Below are positions 9,233 to 18,397 of a stretch of 64,000 bases of DNA, piece after piece (position 1 is the stretch's first letter; the number at the start of each line of letters is the position of its first letter). The stretch covers positions 1 to 64,000 of the forward strand of contig SVDX01000010.1 of assembly GCA_015057605.1 (NCBI GenBank). The letters are read 5' to 3'. The notes under the pieces are model-generated. The model saw only the letters and a program-made list of their open reading frames with translations. It was not told the DNA's origin and did not search any database. Position numbers and translations under genes: made by a program. This DNA is from Lachnospira sp. GTDB lineage: Bacteria > Bacillota > Clostridia > Lachnospirales > Lachnospiraceae.

Positions 9233-10381
9233 TTACATTAACTTTTTATAAAGCTCTGTTATCTCTTCTACGCTTGTCTGTCTTGGATTGCCAGGACGAC
9301 AGGCATCATCATATGCTGATTGTGCAAGGAATGGTATATCCTCTGGTTTTACAATTTCTTTTAGGTCTGTTGGAATTCCTACATCTATTGAAAGCTGTTT
9401 TACTGCATCTATCGCTGCTTTTCTGTATTCTTCCTGTGTCATATCGTCTACGCCCTTAACACCCATTGCTCTTGCAATTTCACGATATTTCTCACCTGTT
9501 GCAGGTGCGTTGTATTCCATAACTGTCGGAAGAATAATTGCATTTGCAACGCCATGTGGTGTGTCGTAAAGTGCACCAAGAGGATGCGCCATTGAGTGAA
9601 CTATACCAAGTCCTACATTTGAAAAGCCCATACCTGCCACATATTGACCAAGTGCCATACCTTCACGACCTTCAGGTGTGTTATTTACTGCACCTCTAAG
9701 ACTTCTTGCAATTATCTCTATTGCCTTTATGTGGAACATATCTGAAAGTTCCCATGCTCCCGCTGTTATATAGCCTTCAATTGCATGTGTCAAAGCATCC
9801 ATACCTGTTGCTGCTGTAAGTCCCTTTGGCATAGTTGACATCATATCTGGGTCAACCACTGCAACTATTGGAATATCATGTGGGTCAACGCATACCATTT
9901 TACGATTCTTTTCATCATCTGTAATTACGTAGTTAATTGTTACTTCCGCTGCTGTTCCTGCTGTTGTTGGAACTGCAATAATCGGAACTGATGGATTCTT
10001 TGTAGGTGCTACACCTTCAAGGCTTTTAACATCTGCATATTCAGGATTAGCTATTATTATACCTATTGCTTTTGCTGTATCCATTGATGAACCACCACCA
10101 ATTGCAACGATACAGTCTGTTGCAGCATTTTTAAATGCTTCTACGCCAGTCTGAACATTTTCAATAGTTGGATTAGGTTTAATATTAGAATATACCTCGT
10201 ATGCAATATTAGCACCGTCAAGTACATCTAAAACCTTCTTTGTTACACCAAATTTGATAAGATCTGGATCCGAGCATACAAATGCTTTCTTAAATGCTCT
10301 TGCCTTAATCTCTGTTGCAATCGAATTGATTGCTCCTACTCCATGATAAGAAGTTTCATTCAATATAAATCTCTGTGCCAT
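9233..10381 (-). CDS. fucO: iron-dependent alcohol dehydrogenase, lactaldehyde reductase type
   Basis: Start chosen at MAQRFILNET behind AAGGAG. 382 residues. The sequence follows E. coli FucO closely along its length: AIGGGSSMDTAKAIGII (NAD-binding), VPTTAGTAAEVTINYVITD and KMVCVDPHDIP, then the iron ligands in DALTHAIEGY, HSMAHPLGALYDTPHG and downstream His residues. The enzyme reduces L-lactaldehyde to 1,2-propanediol during fucose or rhamnose fermentation. No fucose or rhamnose genes are nearby, so a more general fermentative aldehyde reductase role is possible. Its position beside glycolytic genes fits a redox-balancing job. Confidence 0.88.
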   Translation of the reverse strand: MAQRFILNETSYHGVGAINSIATEIKARAFKKAFVCSDPDLIKFGVTKKVLDVLDGANIAYEVYSNIKPNPTIENVQTGVEAFKNAATDCIVAIGGGSSMDTAKAIGIIIANPEYADVKSLEGVAPTKNPSVPIIAVPTTAGTAAEVTINYVITDDEKNRKMVCVDPHDIPIVAVVDPDMMSTMPKGLTAATGMDALTHAIEGYITAGAWELSDMFHIKAIEIIARSLRGAVNNTPEGREGMALGQYVAGMGFSNVGLGIVHSMAHPLGALYDTPHGVANAIILPTVMEYNAPATGEKYREIARAMGVKGVDDMTQEEYRKAAIDAVKQLSIDVGIPTDLKEIVKPEDIPFLAQSAYDDACRPGNPRQTSVEEITELYKKLM

Positions 10382-10483
10382 TTTTACATCTCCTTCTTGT
10401 GACCGATTATTTGTTACTATATTTATTTTATCAGTTATATATCCTATACACAAGTTAACTTTTTAACAATAAAATGTGAACAA

Positions 10484-10515
10484 AAAAAGAACCGATTTTT
10501 AATCGATTCTTTTCT
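10484..10515 (-). terminator. terminator of the gap-pgk-tpiA unit
   Basis: On the minus strand AAGAATCGATT pairs with AATCGGTTCTT and is followed by TTTTTTT. It lies 7 nt beyond the tpiA stop and closes the glycolytic operon. Confidence 0.8.
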
Positions 10516-10521
10516 CGTCTA

Positions 10522-11274
10522 TTAGTTATCTGCAATATTAACTATTTCTGCAAATTCAGAAGTAAGACTTGCTCCTCCAACCAATCCGCCATCTATGTCA
10601 GCCTGTGAAACAATTTCACCAATTGATGATTTAGTTACACTACCTCCATACAAAATGGAAATCTTTTCTGCTGTCTCTTCGTCATATAAAAACGCAAGAC
10701 ATTTTCTAATTGTATGGCAAACCTCCTGTGCCTGCTCTGAAGTAGCAACCTTGCCTGTGCCAATTGCCCATATTGGTTCATAAGCTATTATTGTATTAAC
10801 GGCTTGTTCTTTTGTTACATCTTTATAAGCAATTTTAATTTGCTTCCTAACCCAATTAATTGCAACACCTTTTTCCCGTTGAGACAGTGTCTCTCCGCAA
10901 CATATAATTGGGGTAATTCCATGTTCAATAGCTTTAATTACCTTTTTGTTAACCGTATCATCTGTATCTCCAAAAAATTTCCTTCGTTCAGAATGACCTA
11001 TAATTACATATTTAACGCCAATGTCATCAAGCATCTCTGGTGATGTTTCACCTGTAAATGCACCTCTTTCTTCAAAATAAACATTTTGCGCTCCTATATT
11101 AATATTAGTATCTTTTGCAATCTCACAAGCATCTTTTAGAGAAATTGTAGGTACACATATGATAATCTTAGACTTTGAATTTTTTAATAGCTCTTTAAAT
11201 TCATTTAGTAATAATCTTGTCTCGCTTGGAGTCTTATTCATCTTCCAATTACCAGCTATTACAGTTTGTCTCAT
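10522..11274 (-). CDS. tpiA: triosephosphate isomerase
   Basis: 250 residues, standard length. It interconverts dihydroxyacetone phosphate and glyceraldehyde 3-phosphate. Asn9 and Lys11 (GNWKMN), the catalytic His of IIGHSERR, the catalytic Glu of [12 protein letters not shown], and the phosphate-binding YGGSV and GGLVGGASL loops are all visible. It is third in the gap-pgk-tpiA operon, 37 nt after pgk. Confidence 0.98.
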   Translation of the reverse strand: MRQTVIAGNWKMNKTPSETRLLLNEFKELLKNSKSKIIICVPTISLKDACEIAKDTNINIGAQNVYFEERGAFTGETSPEMLDDIGVKYVIIGHSERRKFFGDTDDTVNKKVIKAIEHGITPIICCGETLSQREKGVAINWVRKQIKIAYKDVTKEQAVNTIIAYEPIWAIGTGKVATSEQAQEVCHTIRKCLAFLYDEETAEKISILYGGSVTKSSIGEIVSQADIDGGLVGGASLTSEFAEIVNIADN

Positions 11275-11311
11275 GTTAATTACCTCCCTACATTAAAGTC
11301 AATAATGACTC

Positions 11312-12505
11312 TTATTTATCATTAGCGGCAACTACACCAGGAAGTTCTTTTCCTTCTAAGAATTCTAATGAAGCTCCACCACCTGTAGAGATGTGTGTCA
11401 TCTTATCGCCATAGCCTAAAATATTAACAGCTGCTGCTGAATCACCACCACCGATTACTGTAGTAGCATCTTCTAATTCTGCTAAAGCCTTAGCTACAAC
11501 AAGTGTACCGTTTGCAAAGTTAGGCATTTCAAAACAACCCATAGGTCCGTTCCAAACAACTGTCTTTGCTCCCTTTAAAGCTTCTGTGAACATTTCACAT
11601 GTCTTAGGTCCGATATCAAGACCTTCCCAACCGTCTTTGATTTCACCAAGGTTGCAAACCTTTCTGTTTGCATCATTTGAGAAATCATCTGCAGCGATAT
11701 TATCTACTGGAGTAAGTAACTTAACGCCCTTCTCCTTAGCCTTAGCTTCCATATCAAGCGCATATTGCTTGTAATCCTCTTCTAAAAGCGAATTACCTAC
11801 TGTATAGCCATGAGCTGCCATAAATGTGTAAGCCATACCGCCACCAATAATTAATGTATCAACCTTATCAAGTAAGTTATTGATTACAGGAATCTTTGAA
11901 GAAACCTTTGAGCCACCTAAGATAGCAACAAATGGTCTTTCCGGATTGTTAACTGCGTTACCTAAGAAATCAATTTCCTTTTGCATTAAGTAACCAACTA
12001 CAGCTGTATCAACAAATTGTGTAACACCTACATTTGAGCAGTGTGCTCTATGAGCTGTACCAAATGCATCATTAACAAATACATCACAGATAGATGCTAA
12101 ATCCTTGCTGAAAGCTTCGCCATTCTTAGTTTCTTCTGGTCTGAATCTTGTATTTTCTAATAAGATAACTTCGCCGTCCTTCATAGCTTCAACAGCTGCC
12201 TTTGCGTTAGCGCCAACAACTTCATCATCTGCAGCGAACTTAACTTCTTGTCCTAATAATTCTGAAAGTCTCTTAGCAACTGGTGCTAAAGAAAATTCTG
12301 CGCTTGGTGCCTTTGGCTTACCTAAGTGTGAGCAAAGGATAACCTTACCACCATCATTAATTAACTTCTTAAGTGTTGGTAAAGCTGCAACCAATCTGTT
12401 TTCATCTGTAATAGCGCCTTCTTGAATAGGTACATTAAAGTCACATCTTACTAAAACTCTTTTTCCTTTTACATTAATATCATCTACTGATTTTTTATTA
12501 AGCAT
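11312..12505 (-). CDS. pgk: phosphoglycerate kinase
   Basis: 397 residues. The N-terminal substrate domain has VRCDFNVP and SHLGKPK. The C-terminal nucleotide domain has [26 protein letters not shown] and GGGDSAAAV. It makes ATP from 1,3-bisphosphoglycerate. A strong hairpin (12527-12563) separates it from gap and has no T run, so gap and pgk are probably cotranscribed. Confidence 0.98.
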   Translation of the reverse strand: MLNKKSVDDINVKGKRVLVRCDFNVPIQEGAITDENRLVAALPTLKKLINDGGKVILCSHLGKPKAPSAEFSLAPVAKRLSELLGQEVKFAADDEVVGANAKAAVEAMKDGEVILLENTRFRPEETKNGEAFSKDLASICDVFVNDAFGTAHRAHCSNVGVTQFVDTAVVGYLMQKEIDFLGNAVNNPERPFVAILGGSKVSSKIPVINNLLDKVDTLIIGGGMAYTFMAAHGYTVGNSLLEEDYKQYALDMEAKAKEKGVKLLTPVDNIAADDFSNDANRKVCNLGEIKDGWEGLDIGPKTCEMFTEALKGAKTVVWNGPMGCFEMPNFANGTLVVAKALAELEDATTVIGGGDSAAAVNILGYGDKMTHISTGGGASLEFLEGKELPGVVAANDK

Positions 12506-12526
12506 ATAATGTCTCCTTTATAGAAT

Positions 12527-12563
12527 TGTAGGACCCGGACTTAGAAACCTTATCCGGATCCTA
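12527..12563 (-). promoter_or_regulatory. intercistronic hairpin between gap and pgk
   Basis: TAGGATCCGGA pairs with TCCGGGTCCTA with one mismatch around a 13-nt loop. No T run follows, and the pgk ribosome-binding site lies about 15 nt beyond. It is more likely an mRNA processing or stabilising element that sets gap above pgk than a terminator. Confidence 0.5.
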
Positions 12564-12585
12564 TAAATAGTTATAAACTAAATAA

Positions 12586-13614
12586 TTAAGCTAATTCTGC
12601 AAAATACTTAATTGTTCTTACCATCTGGCTTGTGTATGAGTTTTCGTTATCATACCATGAAACTACTTCAACCTGTGACTTGCCACCTGGTAACTTAGAT
12701 ACCATAGTTTGTGTAGCATCAAATAATGAACCATACTTCATACCGATTACGTCTGAAGAAACGATTTCATCTGTGTTGTAACCAAATGATTCTGTAGCCT
12801 GAGCCTTCATAGCTGCATTAATCTCTTCAACTGTTACTTCCTTATCTACTACTGCAAATAATAATGTTGAAGAACCTGTTGGAGTTGGAACTCTTTGAGC
12901 AGCTCCGATTAACTTTCCGTTAAGTTCTGGAATAACTAAACCAATTGCCTTAGCAGCACCTGTTGAGTTAGGAACGATATTGCAAGCACCTGCTCTTGAT
13001 CTTCTTAAATCGCCCTTTCTTTGTGGACCGTCTAATATCATCTGATCACCTGTGTAAGCATGGATTGTACACATAATACCTGATTCGATTGGTGCTAAAT
13101 CATTAAGTGCCTTAGCCATTGGTGCTAAACAGTTTGTTGTACAAGAAGCAGCTGAGATAATTTGATCTTCTGCTGTTAATGTTTCGTGGTTTACATTGTA
13201 AACGATAGTCTTTAAATCGTTACCAGCTGGAGCTGAAATAACAACCTTACGAGCACCTGCATTGATGTGTGCCATTGACTTAGCCTTAGATGTGTAGAAA
13301 CCTGTACACTCTAATACAACGTCAACACCTAACTCACCCCATGGGCAGTTATTAGCGTCTGATTCTTTGTAAATTCTAATTGTTTTACCCTTAACTGTAA
13401 TTGTACCTGCTTCATCATCTGCAGTTACGTCACCTTCACAACCAAAGTCAACATATCTACCTTGAGATGTATCATACTTTAAAAGATGAGCTAACATAGT
13501 TGGGCTTGTTAAATCGTTAATTGCTACTACTTCGTAACCTTCTGCGCCGAACATTTGTCTAAATGCAAGACGACCGATACGGCCAAAACCGTTAATTGCT
13601 ACTTTTACTGACAT
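12586..13614 (-). CDS. gap: NAD-dependent glyceraldehyde-3-phosphate dehydrogenase
   Basis: 342 residues. The Rossmann start [11 protein letters not shown] and Asp34 (AINDL) indicate NAD preference. Catalytic Cys158 lies in SAASCTTNC, with the family segment [19 protein letters not shown] near the end. First gene of the gap-pgk-tpiA operon, with AGGAGG 8 nt before ATG and a promoter at 13672-13700. Confidence 0.98.
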   Translation of the reverse strand: MSVKVAINGFGRIGRLAFRQMFGAEGYEVVAINDLTSPTMLAHLLKYDTSQGRYVDFGCEGDVTADDEAGTITVKGKTIRIYKESDANNCPWGELGVDVVLECTGFYTSKAKSMAHINAGARKVVISAPAGNDLKTIVYNVNHETLTAEDQIISAASCTTNCLAPMAKALNDLAPIESGIMCTIHAYTGDQMILDGPQRKGDLRRSRAGACNIVPNSTGAAKAIGLVIPELNGKLIGAAQRVPTPTGSSTLLFAVVDKEVTVEEINAAMKAQATESFGYNTDEIVSSDVIGMKYGSLFDATQTMVSKLPGGKSQVEVVSWYDNENSYTSQMVRTIKYFAELA

Positions 13615-13671
13615 TTAAAAATCCTCCTAAAGTGAATAAAATAATACATTGTTAAATGTTAATCATAGTAT

Positions 13672-13700
13672 ATTGTAATCAATGTCCACAAAAATTTCAA
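13672..13700 (-). promoter_or_regulatory. candidate promoter of the glycolytic operon
   Basis: On the minus strand TTGAAA (13695-13700) and TACAAT (13672-13677) are 17 bp apart and give a ~50-nt leader to gap. No operator is obvious. Confidence 0.6.
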
Positions 13701-13768
13701 GCCTTAAATGAAATATTTTTTTGTTCTATAATAGTATTTGTAAAAACTAACCGAAAGGAGACAATTTT

Positions 13769-14578
13769 ATGCTCTCTGATTATCATATTCATACAAATTT
13801 TTCCTCTGATTCAAAGGCTGACCCAAAGGATATGATTGAAGCTGCCATCAAAAAGGGACTTTCTGATATTTGTATCACAGACCATCATGACCTTTACTAC
13901 CCTGCAACAGAGGAAGGTGTAGACTTTTTAACTGATTTCACTTCATATTTTGACTTAATGCCTCAATTAAGAGATTTTTATAAGGATAAAATCAATGTAA
14001 ACATAGGAATAGAGCTTGGCATGCAACCTCATTTAGGAAAAGAAAATGCGCTTATAGCAAATGAGCATCCCTTTGATTTTATTATAGGCTCTTCTCATCT
14101 TGTGTCTGGTATGGACCCATATTATAAGGACTATTGGAATGACAGAGACATAAATGCTTCCATCTGCCAATACTTCGAAGAAATTATACAAAGCATCAAT
14201 GCATTTGATAACTTTGATGTATATGGACACATTGATTACATAATAAGATATGTTCCTGATAACAGTTTCGTATATAATCCAACTGATTATTATGATTATA
14301 TTCATACAGTATTAAAGCTTTTAATCGAAAAAGGAAAAGGCATTGAAATCAATACTGCCGGCTTTAAATATGGTCTTAACCACCCTAATCCAACTGAAAG
14401 CATTATCAATCTTTACAATGAATTAGGTGGAGAAATAATTACCGTTGGTTCTGATGCTCACAAGCCTGAGCATATAGCCTATGATTTTTATAAAGTCCCT
14501 GAAATATTAAAAAATGCCGGTTTCAGATACTATACTATTTTCTCTGAAAGAAAACCGACATTTGTAAAGCTTGATTAA
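13769..14578 (+). CDS. hisJ: PHP-family histidinol-phosphatase
   Basis: 269 residues. The PHP metal centre is visible: DYHIHTNFSSDS (His6, His8), DICITDHHD, GIELGMQ, IIGSSHL, YGHIDY and GSDAHKPE. This matches HisJ-type histidinol phosphate phosphatases, which give histidinol in histidine synthesis. No other his genes are near, so another phosphoester substrate is not excluded. GAAAGGAG precedes the ATG, and a TATAAT at 13727-13732 could be its -10. The 3' end overlaps the convergent HD-domain gene by 4 bp. Confidence 0.85.
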   Translation: MLSDYHIHTNFSSDSKADPKDMIEAAIKKGLSDICITDHHDLYYPATEEGVDFLTDFTSYFDLMPQLRDFYKDKINVNIGIELGMQPHLGKENALIANEHPFDFIIGSSHLVSGMDPYYKDYWNDRDINASICQYFEEIIQSINAFDNFDVYGHIDYIIRYVPDNSFVYNPTDYYDYIHTVLKLLIEKGKGIEINTAGFKYGLNHPNPTESIINLYNELGGEIITVGSDAHKPEHIAYDFYKVPEILKNAGFRYYTIFSERKPTFVKLD

Positions 14579-15168
14579 CAATCCTTAATATTATTTTTAT
14601 TTACATTAGCATCGATGGTTTCTGTAATGTATTTCCATATATTTTCAGAAGCTTCTTCGATGCTTTTATTTCTGTTTAATATCTGGCTCTTACATACATC
14701 ATGCTCAAGCCACGCCTTTCCATTAGTTGCATCATTTAGCATTAATGGTTGCAATTTATCTAAGGCATTTGCAAATTTTGCCTCAGGTGTTTCTTTTGCT
14801 TCAAATTCTTCCCACAACTCTCTCATATAGATAGCCTGGTCCTTTGGCAACAAGTTAAATATTCTATCTGCCGCTGCTTCTTCTCTTTCACGCTTAGTTT
14901 CATTGCCTTTAACATCATATGCGTAGGTATCTCCTGCGTCAATTTCAACAATGTCATGAATAATAACCATAGAAATAGTTCTTAAAATGTCTGGCTTTTC
15001 TGTCATATGCTCTGCCATAAGCATAGCCATTAATGCAAGATGCCATGAATGTTCTGTATCATTTTCCTTGCGATTGGCACTTGAAATATATGTTTGTCTA
15101 TATATTTCTTTTAATTTATCAACCTCAAGGATAAAATTCATTTGTTGCTTAAATCTTTCGTAGTTCAT
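14575..15168 (-). CDS. HD-domain 5'-nucleotidase (YfbR-like)
   Basis: 197 residues. HD-superfamily metal ligands appear in order: His of EHSWHLALMA, the HD pair of IIHDIVEIDAGD, and a later Asp in ANALDKLQPLMLND. The pattern matches YfbR-type 5'-deoxynucleotidases, which hydrolyse dNMPs. The start overlaps the mnmA stop, so it is the last gene of the iscR-iscS-iscU-mnmA unit. Confidence 0.82.
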   Translation of the reverse strand: MNYERFKQQMNFILEVDKLKEIYRQTYISSANRKENDTEHSWHLALMAMLMAEHMTEKPDILRTISMVIIHDIVEIDAGDTYAYDVKGNETKREREEAAADRIFNLLPKDQAIYMRELWEEFEAKETPEAKFANALDKLQPLMLNDATNGKAWLEHDVCKSQILNRNKSIEEASENIWKYITETIDANVNKNNIKDC

Positions 15169-16208
15169 ACTATTGTTCCACCTAAAAGCACATAATTATT
15201 ATCATATAATACGACAGCCTGTCCCTTTGTAATTGCTCTTACAGGCTCATCAAATACAACCTTAATTGTATCTTCATCAAGCTTTGTAACCGTACAGGCT
15301 ACAGGCTTATGACTGTATCGTATTTTAGCAGTTGCCTTAATAGGCTCCTTTAAATCGGCAATTGACATATAATTAACATCCCTAGCCTCTAATGTATCCG
15401 AAAATACATCCTCAGCTTCGCCTATAACAACTTCATTTTCTAAAACCTTTATATCTGTAACAAATACAGGTCTTCCCATTGCTAAGTTAAGACCCTTTCT
15501 TTGTCCAATTGTATAATGAATTATACCATTATGCTTACCTAAAATGTTGCCGTCTTTGTCAACGAAATTGCCTTTTTCAAATGTATTACCAGTATATTCT
15601 TCAATATATTTAGCATAATCATCATCTGGAATAAAGCATATTTCCTGACTATCAGCCTTGTTAGCAACCGGGATACCTGCCTTATTGGCTATATAACGTA
15701 TCTGTTCCTTTGTATACTCGCCAACTGGCATAATTGTACGCGCAAGCTGTTCTTGTGTAAGTCTGTATAATGCGTAGGTCTGATCCTTTGCATTACCTTC
15801 TGACTGCAAAAGCGAATATCTGCCATTTTCCAATTGAACTATCTTTGCATAATGTCCTGTTGCAATATACTCTGCACCAATTTTATCTGCATAATCAAGC
15901 AACGCTTCCCATTTGATAAATCTGTTGCAGACAATGCACGGATTTGGAGTTCTTGCATGCATATATTCATCTACAAAATAGTTAATGACCTTTTCTCTAA
16001 ATACCTTGCGAAAATCCACGACAAAATGCGGTATTGACAATGCCTTAGCCACATTTTGTGCATCCTCTATTGCCTTGCTGTTTGATGCCTTATCATCCTG
16101 CCATACCTGCATAGTTACGCCTATAACTTCGTAGCCCTTCTCTTTTAACAAATATGCTGCAACCGACGAATCAACACCACCGCTTAAACCTACAACAACT
16201 TTTTTCAT
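15165..16208 (-). CDS. mnmA: tRNA-specific 2-thiouridylase MnmA
   Basis: 347 residues. The PP-loop SGGVDSS lies at residues 9-15. The two catalytic cysteines are in NPCIVCN (about residue 98) and SQEICFIPD (about 195). It thiolates U34 of Glu, Gln and Lys tRNAs using sulfur from cysteine desulfurase. Downstream of iscS and iscU with a 1-nt overlap, the enzyme lies in one operon with its sulfur source. Confidence 0.97.
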   Translation of the reverse strand: MKKVVVGLSGGVDSSVAAYLLKEKGYEVIGVTMQVWQDDKASNSKAIEDAQNVAKALSIPHFVVDFRKVFREKVINYFVDEYMHARTPNPCIVCNRFIKWEALLDYADKIGAEYIATGHYAKIVQLENGRYSLLQSEGNAKDQTYALYRLTQEQLARTIMPVGEYTKEQIRYIANKAGIPVANKADSQEICFIPDDDYAKYIEEYTGNTFEKGNFVDKDGNILGKHNGIIHYTIGQRKGLNLAMGRPVFVTDIKVLENEVVIGEAEDVFSDTLEARDVNYMSIADLKEPIKATAKIRYSHKPVACTVTKLDEDTIKVVFDEPVRAITKGQAVVLYDNNYVLLGGTIV

Positions 16209-16645
16209 TAATATTCTTCTTCCTCTTCACCTTCATGAATATCTGATTTTGGCTTTTCTAAGCCTTCAATTGTAATATTATTCTTCTCTGCATAATCCCA
16301 TAAAGCTGCATGAATAGCTTCTTCTGCTAAAAGTGAGCAGTGAACCTTAACCGGTGGCAATCCATCTAAGGCTTCCATTACTGCCTTATTAGTAACCTTT
16401 AAGGCTTCGTGAATTGAAAGTCCCATTACAAGCTCTGTTGCCATACTACTTGTTGCAACAGCAGCTCCACAACCAAAAGTCTTAAATTTACAATCTCTGA
16501 TAATTTGATTTTCATCTATATCGAGATATATTCTCATAATATCTCCGCATTTTGCATTACCAACAGTACCTACACCACTGGCATTTTCAATTTCTCCTAC
16601 ATTTCTTGGATTTTGGAAATGATCCATAACTTTTTCGCTATACAT
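16208..16645 (-). CDS. iscU: Fe-S cluster scaffold IscU/NifU-like
   Basis: 145 residues. The three scaffold cysteines are at Cys33 (GNAKCGD), Cys59 (FGCGAA) and Cys103 (VHCSLLAEEA). An acidic C-terminal tail (EGEEEEEY) is typical of Clostridia. It assembles Fe-S clusters with sulfur from IscS, encoded 18 nt upstream. Confidence 0.96.
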   Translation of the reverse strand: MYSEKVMDHFQNPRNVGEIENASGVGTVGNAKCGDIMRIYLDIDENQIIRDCKFKTFGCGAAVATSSMATELVMGLSIHEALKVTNKAVMEALDGLPPVKVHCSLLAEEAIHAALWDYAEKNNITIEGLEKPKSDIHEGEEEEEY

Positions 16646-16662
16646 ATTTGTATCCTCCGATT

Positions 16663-17841
16663 CTATTTATCTTTTACAAAGTCTTCATATAATGGAGACA
16701 TTTTTCTTAACTTATCAACGATTTCTTTAATTGATTCTACTACATAATCAATGTCTTCCTTAGTTGTAGCATCGCTAAGTGTAAGTCTTAATGAGCCATG
16801 AGCTATCTCATGAGGAAGTCCTATTGCAAGCAATACATGAGATGGATCTAATGAACCCGATGTACATGCCGAACCACTTGATGCACATATTCCCTTCATA
16901 TCAAGCATAATAAGAAGCGACTCGCCTTCTATAAATCTGAAACAGAAATTCGCATTATTTGGTAATCTTGTTTCCTTATGTCCATTTAATCTTGTATATG
17001 GAACTTCCTTTAAAACTCGCTCTATCAAATAATCTCTCAAAAGAATTTCCTTTTTAGTTCTCTCAGCCATATTAGACATTGCAAGCTTAACGGCTGCGCC
17101 AAGTCCAACTATGCCTGTAACATTTTCAGTACCGGCACGTCTCTTTCTTTCTTGCGCTCCACCATGAATAAATGAACGAAGCTTAAGTCCGTTTCTTATA
17201 TACATAAAGCCTATACCCTTAGGTCCGTTAATTTTATGACCACTAGCGCTTAACATATCGATATTCATTGCATTTACATCAATATCAACCTGTGTAAACG
17301 CCTGAACTGCATCTGTATGGAACAAAATGTCGTGCTCCTTAGCTATCATACCAATTTCCCTAATCGGCTCAATGGTTCCAATTTCATTATTAGCAAACAT
17401 AACTGAAATAAGTATTGTATCTGGTCTTATGCTTGCAAGCAATTCGTCAAGCATTATCATACCATTCTCGTCAACATTTAAATATGTTATCTCAAAGCCT
17501 TGCTTTTCAAGGTATTCGCAGGTATGAAGTATAGCATGATGTTCAATCTTTGTTGTTATGATATGCTTACCCTTATCCTTGTAAGCTTCCGCAGTCGCCT
17601 TTAGGGCCCAGTTATCAGACTCTGAACCTCCAGCTGTAAAATAAATTTCATTCGCCTTAGCACCAATTGAATCTGCAATAATCTGTCTATTGGCTTCAAT
17701 CACCTCTTTGTTGCCTGCCGAAAAGCTATATACGCTTGACGGATTACCAAATTTTTCAGTAAAATATGGTAACATCGCATCTAAAACCTCTGGCTTAACC
17801 GGTGTTGTAGCCGCATTATCTAAATAAATCAATCTGTCCAT
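16663..17841 (-). CDS. iscS: cysteine desulfurase (NifS/IscS)
   Basis: 392 residues, PLP-dependent. Lys203 (SASGHKINGPKG) binds PLP and His101 stacks on it. The persulfide-carrying Cys325 sits in the flexible CASSGSACTSGS loop. It feeds sulfur to IscU and to MnmA in the same operon. It follows the Rrf2 regulator by 16 nt. Confidence 0.97.
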   Translation of the reverse strand: MDRLIYLDNAATTPVKPEVLDAMLPYFTEKFGNPSSVYSFSAGNKEVIEANRQIIADSIGAKANEIYFTAGGSESDNWALKATAEAYKDKGKHIITTKIEHHAILHTCEYLEKQGFEITYLNVDENGMIMLDELLASIRPDTILISVMFANNEIGTIEPIREIGMIAKEHDILFHTDAVQAFTQVDIDVNAMNIDMLSASGHKINGPKGIGFMYIRNGLKLRSFIHGGAQERKRRAGTENVTGIVGLGAAVKLAMSNMAERTKKEILLRDYLIERVLKEVPYTRLNGHKETRLPNNANFCFRFIEGESLLIMLDMKGICASSGSACTSGSLDPSHVLLAIGLPHEIAHGSLRLTLSDATTKEDIDYVVESIKEIVDKLRKMSPLYEDFVKDK

Positions 17842-17857
17842 TTTTATATATCCTCCA

Positions 17858-18265
17858 TTATAAATCCATTAATTCACCAATTGTAATCTTATCTACGGTT
17901 TCATTAATGCTATCATTAACCTTTTTCCATACATATTTCGTAACACAGCTATGCTCATTGTCACAATCTGCATCTTCATTCAAATACGGACACTCTACAA
18001 GCGTTAAATCACCCTCTAACACTCGAAGAACTTCTCCAACTGTTATCTTATCAGCTTCTCTTGATAAGGTATAGCCTCCATTAGCGCCTCTAACACTCTT
18101 AATTATGTTAGCCTTTCGAAGCTTTAACATCAATTGCTCTAAATAGCTTTCAGAAATCTTTTGTCTTAATGCAATACTGCTAATTGATACCGGTTCTTCC
18201 TTGCTATTGTGTGCTAAATCCACTAATGCTTTTAATCCGTATCTTGCCTTTGTAGACAGCTTCAT
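17858..18265 (-). CDS. iscR: Rrf2-family regulator (IscR-like)
   Basis: Start chosen at MKLSTKARYG behind AAAGGAG. 135 residues. A winged helix covers about 1-75 (KARYGLKALVDLA, ISESYLEQLMLKLRKANII, RGANGGYTL). Cys92, Cys101 and Cys107 are spaced as in cluster-binding Rrf2 proteins. It is first in the isc operon. A 25-bp palindrome over its promoter is the likely autoregulatory site. Confidence 0.93.
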   Translation of the reverse strand: MKLSTKARYGLKALVDLAHNSKEEPVSISSIALRQKISESYLEQLMLKLRKANIIKSVRGANGGYTLSREADKITVGEVLRVLEGDLTLVECPYLNEDADCDNEHSCVTKYVWKKVNDSINETVDKITIGELMDL

Positions 18266-18281
18266 AATCAATCTCTCCTTT

Positions 18282-18310
18282 TATATCCTACTAAATTAGT
18301 CGGATATCAA
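18282..18310 (-). promoter_or_regulatory. isc operon promoter with embedded Rrf2 operator palindrome
   Basis: On the minus strand TTGATA (18305-18310) and GATATA (18282-18287) are 17 bp apart. A 25-bp inverted repeat at 18283-18307 fills the promoter: arms ATATCCGACTAA and TTAGTAGGATAT around one central base, 11 of 12 positions matching. A repressor bound here would block RNA polymerase, so autoregulation by the Rrf2 protein is expected. Confidence 0.8.
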
Positions 18311-18397
18311 CTATGAGTGTATTACTTTATTTTTCATATGTCAAGTCATTTTTGAATATATCTATAAATGATTATATGATAAAACTGGTAAAATTAT

